Of a stretch of DNA of 64,000 nt, positions 52,306 through 63,235 are shown piece by piece (position 1 is the stretch's first letter; each line of letters starts with the position of its first letter). The translations under genes and the position numbers were made by a program. The notes beneath the pieces were generated by a model. It made no database searches. It saw only the letters and a program-made list of their open reading frames with translations, and had not been told where the DNA came from. Source of the stretch: Trichodelitschia bisporula (Eukaryota > Ascomycota > Dothideomycetes > Phaeotrichales > Phaeotrichaceae); contig ML996687.1 of the NCBI GenBank assembly GCA_010356995.1, positions 869,803 through 933,802 on the forward strand, in the 5' to 3' direction.

Positions 52306-53103
52306 TCACCGAAACTTGCCGACGATGACAGCAAGGATGAGAAGGACAAGAACAGTGATGATCGCGATGGTTATAATCCGATTTGTAGCCATCCTACCAA
52401 GTGTTAGCCTTGTGCCTCGCGTATATCTTGTAGAGGATTCTAGAGGAAGGATCATTACCTACGCGCCATCCCCCGCAGCGTCTTGATGCTCCGATCCGTG
52501 TAGCTCTCACTCTCCAGAAGAGTCGTGTGCGTATGCTCAATCGTCTCCCTCTGTCGTCCAAGGTCTGCTAACGTGTTCCGGCCAATCTCCTCCGTCTCAA
52601 GCGCAATGCGATGAGAGTCACGCAGGCGTCCGCTGCTGCGCTCAAGGCGCTCCGTGCCGCTCAGCAGCTGCTGTCGCTGTTCGAGGTTCGGGTCTGATGC
52701 AGCATCAGGGTTGTCAGAATAGCGTCCGTAGCGCGGAGCCGAGGCGAGCGACGCCAGCTTGCGCACCACGCTGTCGAGGTCGGTCGAGTAGTTGCGGAAG
52801 CGAGTGTTAATGGCGGGTCGCGTGGCCGTGGGAATGTTCGCTTTCTCGAGCCGCATCTGGTCGAGCTGTTGAGACGGAAGTTAGCAAGTAGTACGGCGCA
52901 AGCATGAGGAGGGCAGTTCTCACGATCTCTTTGGCCTCATCGACCGAGCGCTCGGCTTGGCTCAGGGCGGCTTTACGCGGCTCGCCCGTCAGCTCCGGGA
53001 TCTGCTCCAGTTTCTGATTCAGCTCGGCTTGCACAAGCTTGAATTCAGCCTCATAGCTGGCAAAGAGCTCGGAGCCGGCCTCAGTGTCCAGAATGTCGGT
53101 CAT
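52306..53103 (-). CDS. VTI1: Vesicle transport v-SNARE Vti1
   Basis: Three exons: 52924-53103, 52459-52865 and 52306-52393, with introns of 58 and 65 bp; 224 residues. The N-terminal three-helix domain (SELFASYEAEFKLVQAELNQKLEQIPELTGEPRKAALSQAERSVDEA) is typical of Vti1. The Qb-SNARE helix spans about residues 130-195 (LERSSGRLRDSHRIALETEEIGRNTLADLGRQRETIEHTHTTLLES), with the zero-layer Gln at RQRE. The third exon supplies the C-terminal anchor MATNRIITIAIITVLVLLILAVIVGKFR. Vti1 acts in Golgi, endosome and vacuole fusion. The stop is TGA at 52306-52308. Confidence 0.95.
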
Positions 53104-53508
53104 GGTGTGGGTGTGGAGGGCTGAGATGCGGGGGCGGGAGGGGAGGAGCTAGGGAAGGGCGCGGCTGTCGAAAGCAGGTGCAGAAGAATGCGCAACGCGT
53201 GGAGAAATGTGAGCGCTTGCGAAAATGGGCTGCGATGCGACTGAGGGTGAATGGATGTTGGAGGGCGATGTGTCGATGTCGATGGTTTGCGGAGTGCGGC
53301 GCAGGAGGTTGGATGACCATGGCCAGGCACCGGCAGGCCGCACCCGTCTGGCACAGCAGGTCATCAGGTGACCAGGGGACATACACGTGACCTTATCGAA
53401 TTGAGCAGAAGTTCAGATCGAAGGCCACTCATTAGCATTATCGACGTGCCCTCCTTGTCGCTAACCATAGTTTCTACATATAAAGAACCCACCAAATCCA
53501 TCAGATCA
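53104..53508. other. Intergenic region VTI1-LCB1
   Basis: About 405 bp upstream of VTI1 and downstream of LCB1; no other feature. Confidence 0.45.
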
Positions 53509-55258
53509 TTACCTCCGCTTCCGGCGCTCCATCACGCCGTACGTCGCCCTGCGCACCACCGTCCCTGCAGCTTCAATCTCCTTCTTACTCAAAACTGCCG
53601 AGACACAGACCTTCAGCGCAGGGCGCGGCTGCCAGGACGCATCACGCGCAGTAGATCCCAAGATTTGTGGAATGGGCTTGAGGCGTGTAATGAGGACATC
53701 CTTTTTGAGGCACTACATCCCATGTTAGCCCCGCCGTCAAATCTTCAACTTCGGCCACTGCAGCACAGCGCCGGTGGTGGACAAACCTCTTCGACCATCT
53801 CAGCCATGAGCCTATCCTCCTCATCTCTTCCAATTCCAAGTGACTCCACAACCTCAGGCTTTAGCACGAGCATGACCACAGGGTTCTCCGGCGCCGACTG
53901 CGGAAACAACCACACGCTCTTGGGATACCGCTCCGGATTGAATTGATCCCGCAGAGCATCGATGTTCTCCCTTAACCGTACCCCAAGTTCCGGTGTCTGT
54001 TCCCGCATAGCAAGAGCTTCGCTCGCTGTCGTCGCCAGCATAGCCGGCAGGGCCGCGCTAAACGTGTACGCCGAGCTGCTAATCCGCTGATGTTCAACCA
54101 CCTCCAGCGAGCCAGCGCAGAAACCACCACCGGCACACAGCGGGCCGGCCAACGAGCCAATAATCATGTCAATGTGGTTAGGATCGACATTTTGCTGCTC
54201 CGTGACGCCGCGGCCGTGCGTACCAAGCACCCCATACGACCAGGTCTCGTCCAGAATGATGCGGAACTTGTACTGGTGCTTAAATTCCACCTAACCAATG
54301 TTAGAACAGCAAAATTTAAGTTGGAAATGAAGCGTACAAGCTTTGGCAGGTTAACCATATCGCCAACGTTCTCGAACAGGCCTTCGGTGACAATGAAGCG
54401 GCGTGTCAGCGGCTTCTTAGCCTGGCTCCGCACGACGGTCTCTAGTACGCGCTTCAGATCCTCCATGTCGTTGTGATCATACCAGTACACGGTGCTTCTC
54501 GAAACCTGAATTCCTTTACGGATAGGATAGTTCACTGCACGGTCAGCGACGATGATGTCGCCACGCTTGGAGAAGGCAGGGATAACACTGCTGATTGTCG
54601 AGAAGCCTTGCGCATAAAGAATGCATGCCGGTGCACCGATATGTGCTGCAATCTCGGCTTCAGTCTTCATATGAACATCTTGTGTTCCATAGAAGTTTGG
54701 CGGGCCACAGGGTCCTACACCGTAGCGGCGCAAGGAGGCGATGGCCTTTTCCTTGATGATTTCATTGTTTCCGAAGTTGTAGAAGGACCACGAGGCGAGG
54801 TTAGTAACGTGGCGTGAGCCGGAGGCAGTGGCGATTTTGACCTTGGGTCCGGAAGGTCTACCATTGCTGTTAGCAACTGCGCACTATCGCTTCACAACAC
54901 AGGTGAGAAGCGCATACCCTACCACCACCGGCCGTTTCTCATTCTCCGCCTCCTCGATGGTGCTTAATCCGAGAGCAAGCGGCTCCGGCGTCCAATCTTC
55001 CACAAGGTCGTCCACCTCCTCTTCAGTAAGCCGAATCTTGTTCGGCTTTTGGGTCGAGTAGCTTGGGGCGAGCAGATAGCGGACGGCGAACAGAACCAGC
55101 ACGAGCTCGATTGCAGACCGCACGGGGTCGTTTTGGTAGCTCGACTTGATGTACCGTAGCGCTATAGCAGAGCCGGGGAGGCGCTGGAACTGTGAGGTAG
55201 TGACGTTGGCGTAGTGCAACACCTGGTGCTGCACATCTTGGAGATTCTGAAAGTCCAT
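53509..55258 (-). CDS. LCB1: Serine palmitoyltransferase subunit 1
   Basis: Four exons: 54918-55258, 54338-54857, 53787-54290 and 53509-53712, with introns of 60, 47 and 74 bp; 522 residues. The N-terminus carries an ER membrane helix (AIELVLVLFAVRYLLAPSY, about 49-67). The aminotransferase fold follows: RPVVVGPSGPKVKIA, NFGNNEIIKEKAIASLRRYGVGPCGPPNFYGTQDVHMKTE, VADRAVNYPIRKG, then RIILDETWSYGVLGTHGRG and DMIIGSLAGPLCAGGGFCAGS. The place of the PLP lysine is not Lys, as usual for Lcb1, whose partner Lcb2 carries it. The last exon ends LSKKEIEAAGTVVRRATYGVMERRKRR. With Lcb2 it condenses serine and palmitoyl-CoA, the first sphingolipid step. Confidence 0.95.
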
Positions 55259-56378
55259 GGTGCTGTCGGAAACTGGGTCGGCGCGTCTTTGCGAAGTAAG
55301 AGTAGGAGAGTTTGGGGGGGGGAAGAGAGGAGTCTACAGCAGACCCAGGGGACGCGAAAGGGATGGGGATGCGGCCGGATGCGCGGGTCAATCAAATCGC
55401 GGATCGCGCTGCGTGCCTGAGGCTCACAATAGTGGCGTTGTGTGGCTGGCACGGCGTTAGCACAGCCACTGTTAACTGGCGGCCGTTGATTGCTAGCCTG
55501 ACTGCCTGGCTGCCTGGCTCATTGGCACTTTGCCGAACAAATACGGTACGTCTCATCATCTTGTCAGCTTCCATGCCGTCAACCTGATACTCAACCCACT
55601 TCGGCCTACATCCGTACACGGTCCTGCGTGCCACTCATCTTATGCGACTTACCCTACAGTACTTCGGAACATCCGCGGAAGCAATTGGGTTTTCCACTAC
55701 AATATCGGCCAGTAGACACAACGGAACAACTGTCTGTGGTCAATTGTCGACCATTACTGCAGAAATAAAACACATCCTTTGGTTCTTCGCTTCGGCCACC
55801 ACACAACTTGCTGATATCACAATGCACGCAGCCTGGAGTGGCCTGCCTTCTGTCAGTCAGATTGGGCCCGAATCATCCCGACCTGAAAGCGAGGCATATT
55901 CCGGGGTAATAAGCGATTTTGTCCAGACTCACTACATAAGTTGTGCACATCCCGCCCATCTCCACCGTAGCCGGAAAAGCGTTCTAAGCATGCAACTCTT
56001 CTGCAGTAGCATCCAATGGCATCCCTTTCTTCTCACTTTACGTTCAATTCAGAAACGCCTCCCATCATACCCCGCAATGGACCGTGGCAACGGGCCGCGG
56101 CTCCCTCGCGAGTCGACTCATATTTGCGGACATTTATATATTGCCGATTTCGGCGCCTCAGCTGATTGAATATTGATCCCGTTGCTTGTTGCTTGTGCTT
56201 GTTGAAAATTCGTCTTGTTTCACTCTTGAAAAAGATTTCTACGTGCCTGTTTCGCGTCAAAAGGTGCGTGGTGCTTTCAGCAGCATTGCCTCCAACAGAC
56301 CCGACAGCCTTACTCTCCAGGTTCTTTCGCTTTCAGCCTTACGCTCCCCCTGTTCAAGGTGACAGGAAGACGTTCAAG
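55259..56378. promoter_or_regulatory. Divergent intergenic region of LCB1 and the salicylate-hydroxylase-like gene
   Basis: About 1.1 kb between outward-reading starts; a run of eight G lies near 55313-55320. No other gene was recognised. Confidence 0.5.
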
Positions 56379-57864
56379 ATGCCGTTCTTACCTTCTACCA
56401 GTCCCTCCATCATCATCGTCGGAGCAGGTATCGGTGGCCTGACAACTGCCCTCCAGCTGCACGCCCATGGCATTACCAACATCCACATCTTCGAGTCTGC
56501 GTCAACTCTGGCCACCCTTGGTGTGGGTATCAACGTGCAACCACACGCCATCCTCATCCTTCGCAATCTCGGTCTTCTCCCTGCGCTCGAAGCTACCGGC
56601 ATCAAAACGCTGGAACTGAATTACTATGATCGATTTGGCAGTCCAATCATTCAAGAACCGCGGGGCATGCACGCTGGCTACGAGGTCCCGCAGTTTAGCA
56701 TTCATCGTGGCGAATTTCAAATGCTTCTTCTCGACACTGTTAAGGAACGTCTCGGAGCGGATCGCATCCACCTGGACCACTGCTTCCAGTCCTTCACGCA
56801 GGACGAAAGCGCAGGGACCATAACCGCAACATTCATCCGGCGCAACGATCCTGCCAACCCCCCGGTTGTTCCGTCTAAGACTGCAGACCTTCTCATCGCT
56901 GCAGACGGAATCAACTCCACCGCCCGCAGGATTTTGTATCCGAATGAGGGCCCGCCACGCTTCAGTGGTCGTATTTTGTGGCGTGGCTGCACTGAACGCG
57001 TGCCCTACCTCACCGGTGCGAGCATGGTTTGGGGAGGACATGCCAACCAAAAGTTTATTGCGTACCCGATTAGCGCGCGGTCAGCGCGCAAGGGACACAG
57101 CTTGATTAATTGGATTTGCGAGCTCCGGGTCCGTGGTGAGAATGACCCGGATACCACGCCGCCGAAGACGGACTGGCTGGCCACCGTACCTAAGGAGCGC
57201 TTCGCAGAGCCTTTCGCCAAGTGGCATATCGGGGAGCTTGCGGTCAAAGATCTTATCGATGAGACCGAAAAAGTGTTCGAGTTTCCCATGTGTGATCGCG
57301 ACCCCGTGTCCCGGTGGACCTTTGGTCGGCTCACATTGTTGGGTGATGCGGCACATCCGATGTATCCCAGTAAGTCTTCATCTGCAAGACATATCTGAAA
57401 TTTTACTCATAATAAATAAAGTCGGCTCCAACGGCGCCTCGCAGGCCATCCTTGATGCAGAATGCCTGACCAAGCACCTTTTAGCCCATCTCCCAGTGCC
57501 ATCATCCAATACGCCAATGGACATTCCAACTGCTTTGCTGGCCTACCAAAATGAGCGGCTCCCCGCTACTGCCAAAATCGTCATGGCCAACCGCGCCAAT
57601 GGTCCCGACCACGTCATGCAAGTTGCGTATGAACGGGCGCCGAACGGTTTCGAGAACATTCACGATGTCATCCCGAAGGAGGAGCTCGAGGAAATCGGGC
57701 GGCAGTACAAGGCTATTGCAGGGTTTGACATTGAGAGTGTTAACCGAAAAGCGGTCGACACCGAGGGGAAGGCGCAGCGTTTGGGCCTCCAAAGCCCCAA
57801 GGCGTGGGTTGCGATGCGAAGGGAAAGTGCAACGGGTGTGGTGCCGCTGATCGGGAGAATTTAG
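56379..57864 (+). CDS. FAD-dependent monooxygenase, salicylate hydroxylase-like (group A)
   Basis: Two exons, 56379-57369 and 57422-57864, with a 52-bp intron; 477 residues from MPFLPSTSPSIIIVGAG. The open frame extends upstream to 56166 but that part looks like leader. FAD motifs: SIIIVGAGIGGLTTALQLH (GxGxxG, about 11-18), LLIAADGINSTARR (DG motif) and LTLLGDAAHPMYP joined to IGSNGASQAILDA (GD motif), split by the intron. This layout fits NADH/NADPH-dependent aromatic hydroxylases such as salicylate 1-monooxygenase. The substrate is not given by sequence. No transporter or dioxygenase partner lies beside it, so a dedicated catabolic cluster is not supported. Confidence 0.9.
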
Positions 57865-58207
57865 GGGAAGAGAAGCATACCGCTACTCTAGTGGTCCGAT
57901 GCATCTTTCGCTCGGGGCAGAAGCCGAAGGTTTGATGAGTTTGCGTTGCTGGGAGTGGCCGCTGGATCCGTTGATCGCGCCTCTGCTCGAGACTTACAAA
58001 AGCGTTTCAAGTAGAATGACTAGGTACTTTTGCATGATTCTTCTCAATAGCGCAAAGGACTTGAACTCGTATTGGCGTAATGGGCTCTCAAGACTTCGAC
58101 ATGGTGACTTGTGCAGTGGAGAGACTACGACAAATATATGGATATATATGGTATGCTTAAACGTTTTGTCAACAATTCGACCAATGGTCGCAGTGGCTTC
58201 TCCTCCA
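57865..58207. other. Intergenic region before tRNA-His
   Basis: About 343 bp; monooxygenase 3' end and tRNA upstream region. Confidence 0.45.
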
Positions 58208-58293
58208 GGTTGTGTCGTATAGTGGTTAGTACAACACGTTGTGGTTCCTTCGCCGGTTCCGTGTAAACCCTGGTTCGATTCCAGGCACAGCCA
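58208..58293 (+). tRNA. tRNA-His (anticodon GTG) with 14-nt intron
   Basis: The acceptor stem GGTTGTG pairs with CACAGCC (58286-58292), followed by discriminator A. A box GTATAGTGGTTAGTAC; anticodon stem ACACG/CGTGT; loop TTGTGG then 14 intron bases (ttccttcgccggtt) after G37, then C38. T arm CCTGGTTCGATTCCAGG is a perfect B box. Without the intron the RNA is 72 nt, as expected for tRNA-His before G-1 addition. Matches eukaryotic tRNA-His well outside the intron. Confidence 0.9.
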
Positions 58294-60131
58294 CATCTTT
58301 TTGCTCTTCTCTGGTTCATCCCCCATCCATGGGTCATGAGGACTCTGTACCGTACCGTAACTGCCCATGCTCCACGCCACTATGGGTACCCGTACGGGTG
58401 AAAAGACTTTGGCGGCTTCAATCCATTCATTTTTTTTGCCACTTTAGTTGATCTCAGGCTAGTGACTCCTTCAGCAAGTTGCTGATCTCGGACTTAACGA
58501 GTCCAAGACACCAGTGTGGAAGGGAGGACTCCAAGGACGTTGGAGTGTAGTTCTAGGCGTGGGCAGTTGAGATGACGTTGAAGGCGTCTGGCGCCGTGGG
58601 TTAGGTATTTTGAAGCCACCTCGGCCGTTCCACCATCACAAACGTCAAAAGCCTACTTGGCTGACTGAACAGACGTGTCCGTATAACCGGGTCGCCAGCA
58701 GATCAATCTGAAAAGCCCCTGTCTTTCGTTTTGCCATGTAAAGAGCAGCTACCTTACCTCGGTGATCCGGCTTTTAAATTTCGGACCTCAGACTACGCCA
58801 TCGTAGACTTCACCTGACAATCACGAAACCGAACGCGAACATTTGTCGGCATGTTCCGCTGTTTTGACATTCTCCAACATTGGGGAGACAGGATCACAGA
58901 GCCCTATTTTGTTGGGGTTCACCTAGTTTCCCTAGAACAAGATGGTTCTTGTTCTTGATGCTGATGAGCTGTAGCTACTCAAACTTTCAGTTCCAATCGT
59001 CCGGCTGACGATGTTTTACCTGTGAGAGACCTCGGAATGTCCACGTCGCGAAAACCAAAGGATACCCCACCAGGCTCACGGGATATGCTGGAAACAATTC
59101 AACCGTTCCCCGAACATGCCGTACGCACTCCCAATTGTCCGGCTTCCTAGTTTACGCCATACGGGTATGCGTAATCCAAGCCAACTGGCCCCGATATGAT
59201 GGTAGTCAACGTTTACCGGCTTATTCTCAACCCCGCTCACTTGGTCCGCACCCGAGAATCGGCTGAAAGGCCACTTCCTGGCCCTCACCCTTCGCCTTTC
59301 TCGGCATTTCTAGCTTCAAGATTGGCAAGTGTGGAACCAGGGTTCCGGAATAGCTGTCATCCCTTTTGGGCTACACACACGGCAAATAACTGTTCACTGC
59401 ACGTCGAAAGACTAGCCGGAGGCCTTGGATCCGCAGCCTCTCAGCTTTCGCAAGGGTGGTCAATGCGAGGTATCGGTGTCTTGATCCCCAAGGAGCATTG
59501 TACAAAGTTCATATCAACTCCAGATGCGGTGCGGCCCAGTGGCTACTTCTCAACGGGATGGTAATCTCCGACCATATAAATCCACCTTAGCTGGAGACGG
59601 ACGTGGCGGGTTAGCACAGTTCCAACGCATACACCGATCCGATAGAGTGATGCACGGCTAGGATGCGTACTGGCCCGGCAACGGAATACCGTGCCACGGC
59701 TCCCATGCTAAGTGCCTCATGGCTCACCACCTTCTCAAGATCTGAACAGGATAATGCGAAGGTTATCATGGGCTGTGCTCCTAACCTGGAAGAATGATGC
59801 AGCCTCAGTATTCACAACGCATTGCAATATCGGAACGTGGTCGAAGGTACTCTCATATCCCCTATCTCAGTGTGGTGAGTAAACTAACCCTGACCAGGCT
59901 GCGGGCCGCACAGACAGGATCTCCCACAAGTCTCCGATTCAATCTATTTCGTTCCTATGCGAATGCGAATCTGACCACCCACGATACTAAATCTCGTTCC
60001 CGCAAGCGATTGATTGCCAATTTCGCTCTGCACGTTGTTCGTGAACCGGTCTTATGACTGCGCATATATCACCCTACATATACATGCCTCCTCCACTGCT
60101 ACCACCGCCTGCTCACTAGGCCTCCACTATC
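58294..60131. other. Gene-free stretch, 1.8 kb
   Basis: No recognisable gene, transposon or tandem repeat was found beyond the short Pol III terminator. Base composition is more balanced than in neighbouring genes. The longest frame, 59196-59564 on +, has no family likeness. A decayed element or lost gene is possible but not shown. A GTACCGTAC-type motif lies at 58346-58362. Confidence 0.5.
58298..58302 (+). terminator. RNA polymerase III terminator of tRNA-His
   Basis: TTTTT begins five bases after the tRNA discriminator base. Confidence 0.75.
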
Positions 60132-61043
60132 ATGCTTCCCCTCCTTTTTTTCGCGCCCGCGCTTGCGCTCGCGGCCCCTGCTGCTGAGGGGTGCACACGG
60201 GAGTCGCTCATTGCCGCACGCGATGCCTTCTTCAAATCAGCCTCCGAGAAGACCGCGCCAGCCCTTGCGCCCAATGCCAAAATCGCGCTCAACAACAAGA
60301 TCACGCCCCTCGCGGGCACACCGTACAACCTCATCGCGACGAGCACATGGACCACGTTCCTGGTCCAAGCCGTTGACACCGACATCTGCGAGATCGCCAC
60401 CTTCCGCGTTGCGTCGGAGCAGCTGCTCAGTACGCGCCTCAAGGTCACAGCAGCGGGCATCTCAGAAGTCGAGTTCCTGCAGGCCGTCAAGGGCGATCAG
60501 TTCTTCCGTCCCACGGGCTTTCCCAAGGAGGCACCGGCCATGTTCAATCAGAAGCAGGTCCCCGCCCCGCCGCCCATGATCCCTCCTGTCTGGACCCCCG
60601 CCATGGGCATGTTTGAGCACAAGGCGGCAGTCAATCGTGCCACTTGCAAGGCGACCTCGGGTGCGCCCCGGGCCTGGAACCGCCGCGAGTTGATGTACGC
60701 GGCGAACAGCTACTGCGACGGACTGAAGGGTGCGCCGTTCGACAACTGCGTCTTTGCCGGGAAATCGTGCCCACGTAACGAGAACGGCGTGACGACGACA
60801 CAAAACTGCGGCGTCGGGACGGGCGTGTTTGGGTTTACAGTGCGCGGACGGCGGTGGGTAGCTGATACGGAGACTGGTGTCGTCCTGGGTGTCTTTTACT
60901 TCGATTATGGACCGTCCAGCAACTTGTTCCTGCATGAGTACTTCAAGATCCAGGCCGGCACGCTGGCGTACATCTTTGCGCCGATGAAGAATCAGCCGCA
61001 TGCGCAGGTCGCGGCGAGCACCTTTGCGCAGGAGACGAAGTAG
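60132..61043 (+). CDS. Secreted fungal protein, DUF8021-like
   Basis: An intronless 303-residue frame. MLPLLFFAPALALAAPAAEG is a signal peptide. The rest matches the pattern of a fungus-restricted secreted family (DUF8021-like): CTRESLIAARDAFFKSA, then LNNKITPLAGTPYNLIATSTW, a middle region with RRELMYAANSYCDGL and paired Cys (NCVFAGKSCPRNENG, QNCGVGTG), and a late NTF2/SnoaL-like block VRGRRWVADTETGVVLGVFYFDYG plus HEYFKIQAGTLAYIFAPM. The role is unknown; the fold suggests ligand binding or an enzyme. Six Cys may form disulphides in the mature protein. Confidence 0.75.
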   Translation: MLPLLFFAPALALAAPAAEGCTRESLIAARDAFFKSASEKTAPALAPNAKIALNNKITPLAGTPYNLIATSTWTTFLVQAVDTDICEIATFRVASEQLLSTRLKVTAAGISEVEFLQAVKGDQFFRPTGFPKEAPAMFNQKQVPAPPPMIPPVWTPAMGMFEHKAAVNRATCKATSGAPRAWNRRELMYAANSYCDGLKGAPFDNCVFAGKSCPRNENGVTTTQNCGVGTGVFGFTVRGRRWVADTETGVVLGVFYFDYGPSSNLFLHEYFKIQAGTLAYIFAPMKNQPHAQVAASTFAQETK

Positions 61044-61669
61044 AAAGAGAAATTATATAGCGTCTGATGGCTGATTCAGCGTGCGGACGAGGTGAATTGT
61101 ACATATGCGGTAGTTGGGGACACGAGCAAAGGCAGAGAGAGACCACTGCTGAACCACCTATATCCATCATCTGGTGACTTCAACCCACCATCCCGCCACC
61201 TTACTTCCAACGCTCCCATCGCTCCCAGCTTATTACTGTAGCCTCTGCCCATCGATTCAACATTAGGCCCGTTGATTCATGTGAAATCCGAACCTTTGGA
61301 CCAATGAATCGTCAGCTTCTGCAGCCTCGCGATCACCTGACATGTGATAAACAGTCACCATCAAGAATGTGCGCCGTGATGCTGGCTAGTTCTAAATGCC
61401 GCGTACGATGACAGACCGCATATGCTGATCATAAAAGATCCCAGGCCTTTGGCCTTTCATTATCAAATACACTACAAGCCTAACGAAATGCAAGTCCCAA
61501 AAGAAACGCCACATCCTATGCACCGATGCCGCTTCTTTTCAGTGCCAGTCATGCCCGAGAGTATATCCAACGCCACGCTACGACACATATGTGCTTGGGG
61601 TATCTGCACGGGAAACCAACGATACTCTTACTCCCCTCTCCCAAAAAAAAAAAACGCCTACTACCCAAA
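61044..61669. other. Convergent intergenic region
   Basis: About 626 bp between convergent stops; an A12 run lies at 61644-61655. No gene supported. Confidence 0.5.
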
Positions 61670-63235
61670 CTACGATGCTTCGGCAGCCGCGCTTGCTTCC
61701 TCTTCCACAGATGCCGGGGCAGGGGCCGGGGCCGGGGTCAGGGCCGGGGTGGCACGCTGCCGCAACCGCAAACCCATATAATTTGCCCACCGTTCGGGGA
61801 ACCGATCGGCCGTCGCCTCGCGTGCCCGGCGCTGGCGCACCAGCTTCTCTGCCACCTGCTCCAGCATCGTGTGCGGCGACGCGTACTCCTTGAGCTCTGG
61901 GTCGGCGTCGCGACTCAAGTAGGCGGTCGTTGCCACCTCCATGCGCTTCAGGGTGAGATTTCCCGGGAAAACAACCTTCTTTCCGTCCTGGACTACAACT
62001 TCCGGCTCCCAATTGTCCAGGCGCATTGTCTCCATGCCCGAGCTGACGTTCAACCGCTTGTACCATGTGTGCTGACCACGGGCCGTGTTGAGCATGGCCT
62101 GGTGGTGCTCCTCGCTCTGGGTATATTTGACGAGCATGTTCCTGAACACGGCAAAGTTTTCGGCGATGCGCTTAACAAGGCCCAGGCGGCCAAAGGGGCC
62201 AGGCCATGCTGACGCGAACCCATCTTGGTCCATGTTGTGCCGCCCTGTTCCAATGGACAACAGGAGGGCGGGATGTGCCCTCTCTCCGTATAACGACACA
62301 AACTCTGTCCAAGCGGCGACGGAGGGATTATTTGCGCGAATGCCGCCGTCCTTGAAAACCTTGCGCTCGGATTGAATGTCCGCTTCAAGGGCCTTAAAAA
62401 AGAAGGGTGCGGCACTCGTCGCGCGCGTCACCTCCCAAATTCGCAGAGCGTCTGCTCCTTCGTTGTAGCGGGTGACCCAGACGGGTACGTCAGAAAAGTA
62501 GCGATGGTTATAGGATCGGAGCAGATACGCCTCACTCCGCTTGTTGTGGGTGGCGGTCAAACAGACAGTTTGACAGATGCGCTCAGCCGTGTCCTCGTAG
62601 TACGGCTCGAGATCTAGCGGTTCGGTGCCATCGGGGTGCAGGTGCCACGGGTGCCAGTCCGACCCGTCGCACTCACCGTCTTCGTGCAGCGGGCAGTTTT
62701 CCCGGACAAGACGCTTGACGGCTTCTTGCAGCGGTTGGTGGTGGTACTTTGTGCGCAGTGGAAGGTTGCTTCGCCTTTTGCCGAACAGATCGTTGCCGAC
62801 GGCGCGGTAGGCCTCGAGGCAAGCCGTGATGTTCATGCGCAAGCGACCCAACATAGTGGCGATCAGACCGCCAGTGCTGGTGCCGTACATGACGTCGAAG
62901 TAGTGGCAGGGAAGGAGAGTATTTTCGTCGAAATTCCGACGCTCCGAAGGGTGTTTTACATGGCGCTCCTCAAACTTGTTCTCGAGGGCAGCGATTTCGG
63001 TCATCAAGCGCTTCAGGATCAATAGGCTCGAGTATCCGCGGATACCGCCACCGTCGAGGGTGAGGATGGCTGGGAGCCATGGGTCATCGACGGTTTCGGC
63101 CCAGCGGACATCATCTTGCGACGAGGTGACGCTCAGTGGGCGACGTGGTCGCTGAGGGGGTGCTGGGGAGCCGTTGGCGGTAGTGGGAGGGGATAGTCGG
63201 GAAGGCGATGATGGTTGGGGTGAAAGGGACTCCAT
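61670..63235 (-). CDS. Patatin-like phospholipase domain protein
   Basis: An intronless 521-residue frame from MESLSPQPSSPSRLSP (ATG at 63235); an in-frame extension to 63376 seems to be leader. The patatin domain begins ILTLDGGGIRGYSSLLIL (oxyanion loop DGGGxRG), has the nucleophile elbow MYGTSTGGLIATML (GxSxG) and the dyad Asp in FKDGGIRANNPS, so the Ser-Asp pair is complete. VTRATSAAPFFFKALE and LLLSIGTGRHNM are family-typical. Such lipases act on phospholipid or acylglycerol esters; in fungi some sit beside NB-ARC/TPR domains as NLR-like proteins, but here the domain stands alone. The C-terminus ends in an Ala/Pro-rich repeat (APAPAPAS). Confidence 0.9.
   Translation of the reverse strand: MESLSPQPSSPSRLSPPTTANGSPAPPQRPRRPLSVTSSQDDVRWAETVDDPWLPAILTLDGGGIRGYSSLLILKRLMTEIAALENKFEERHVKHPSERRNFDENTLLPCHYFDVMYGTSTGGLIATMLGRLRMNITACLEAYRAVGNDLFGKRRSNLPLRTKYHHQPLQEAVKRLVRENCPLHEDGECDGSDWHPWHLHPDGTEPLDLEPYYEDTAERICQTVCLTATHNKRSEAYLLRSYNHRYFSDVPVWVTRYNEGADALRIWEVTRATSAAPFFFKALEADIQSERKVFKDGGIRANNPSVAAWTEFVSLYGERAHPALLLSIGTGRHNMDQDGFASAWPGPFGRLGLVKRIAENFAVFRNMLVKYTQSEEHHQAMLNTARGQHTWYKRLNVSSGMETMRLDNWEPEVVVQDGKKVVFPGNLTLKRMEVATTAYLSRDADPELKEYASPHTMLEQVAEKLVRQRRAREATADRFPERWANYMGLRLRQRATPALTPAPAPAPASVEEEASAAAEAS

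Noticed and set aside
47912-55258. Functional cluster of membrane/ER genes (Rna1, Rce1, Dsc3, Vti1, Lcb1)
   Set aside because: These are unrelated housekeeping genes on mixed strands; adjacency alone does not support a joint system.
60462-61001. 179-residue minus-strand frame opposite the DUF8021 gene
   Set aside because: Shadow of a GC-rich coding region without conserved motifs.
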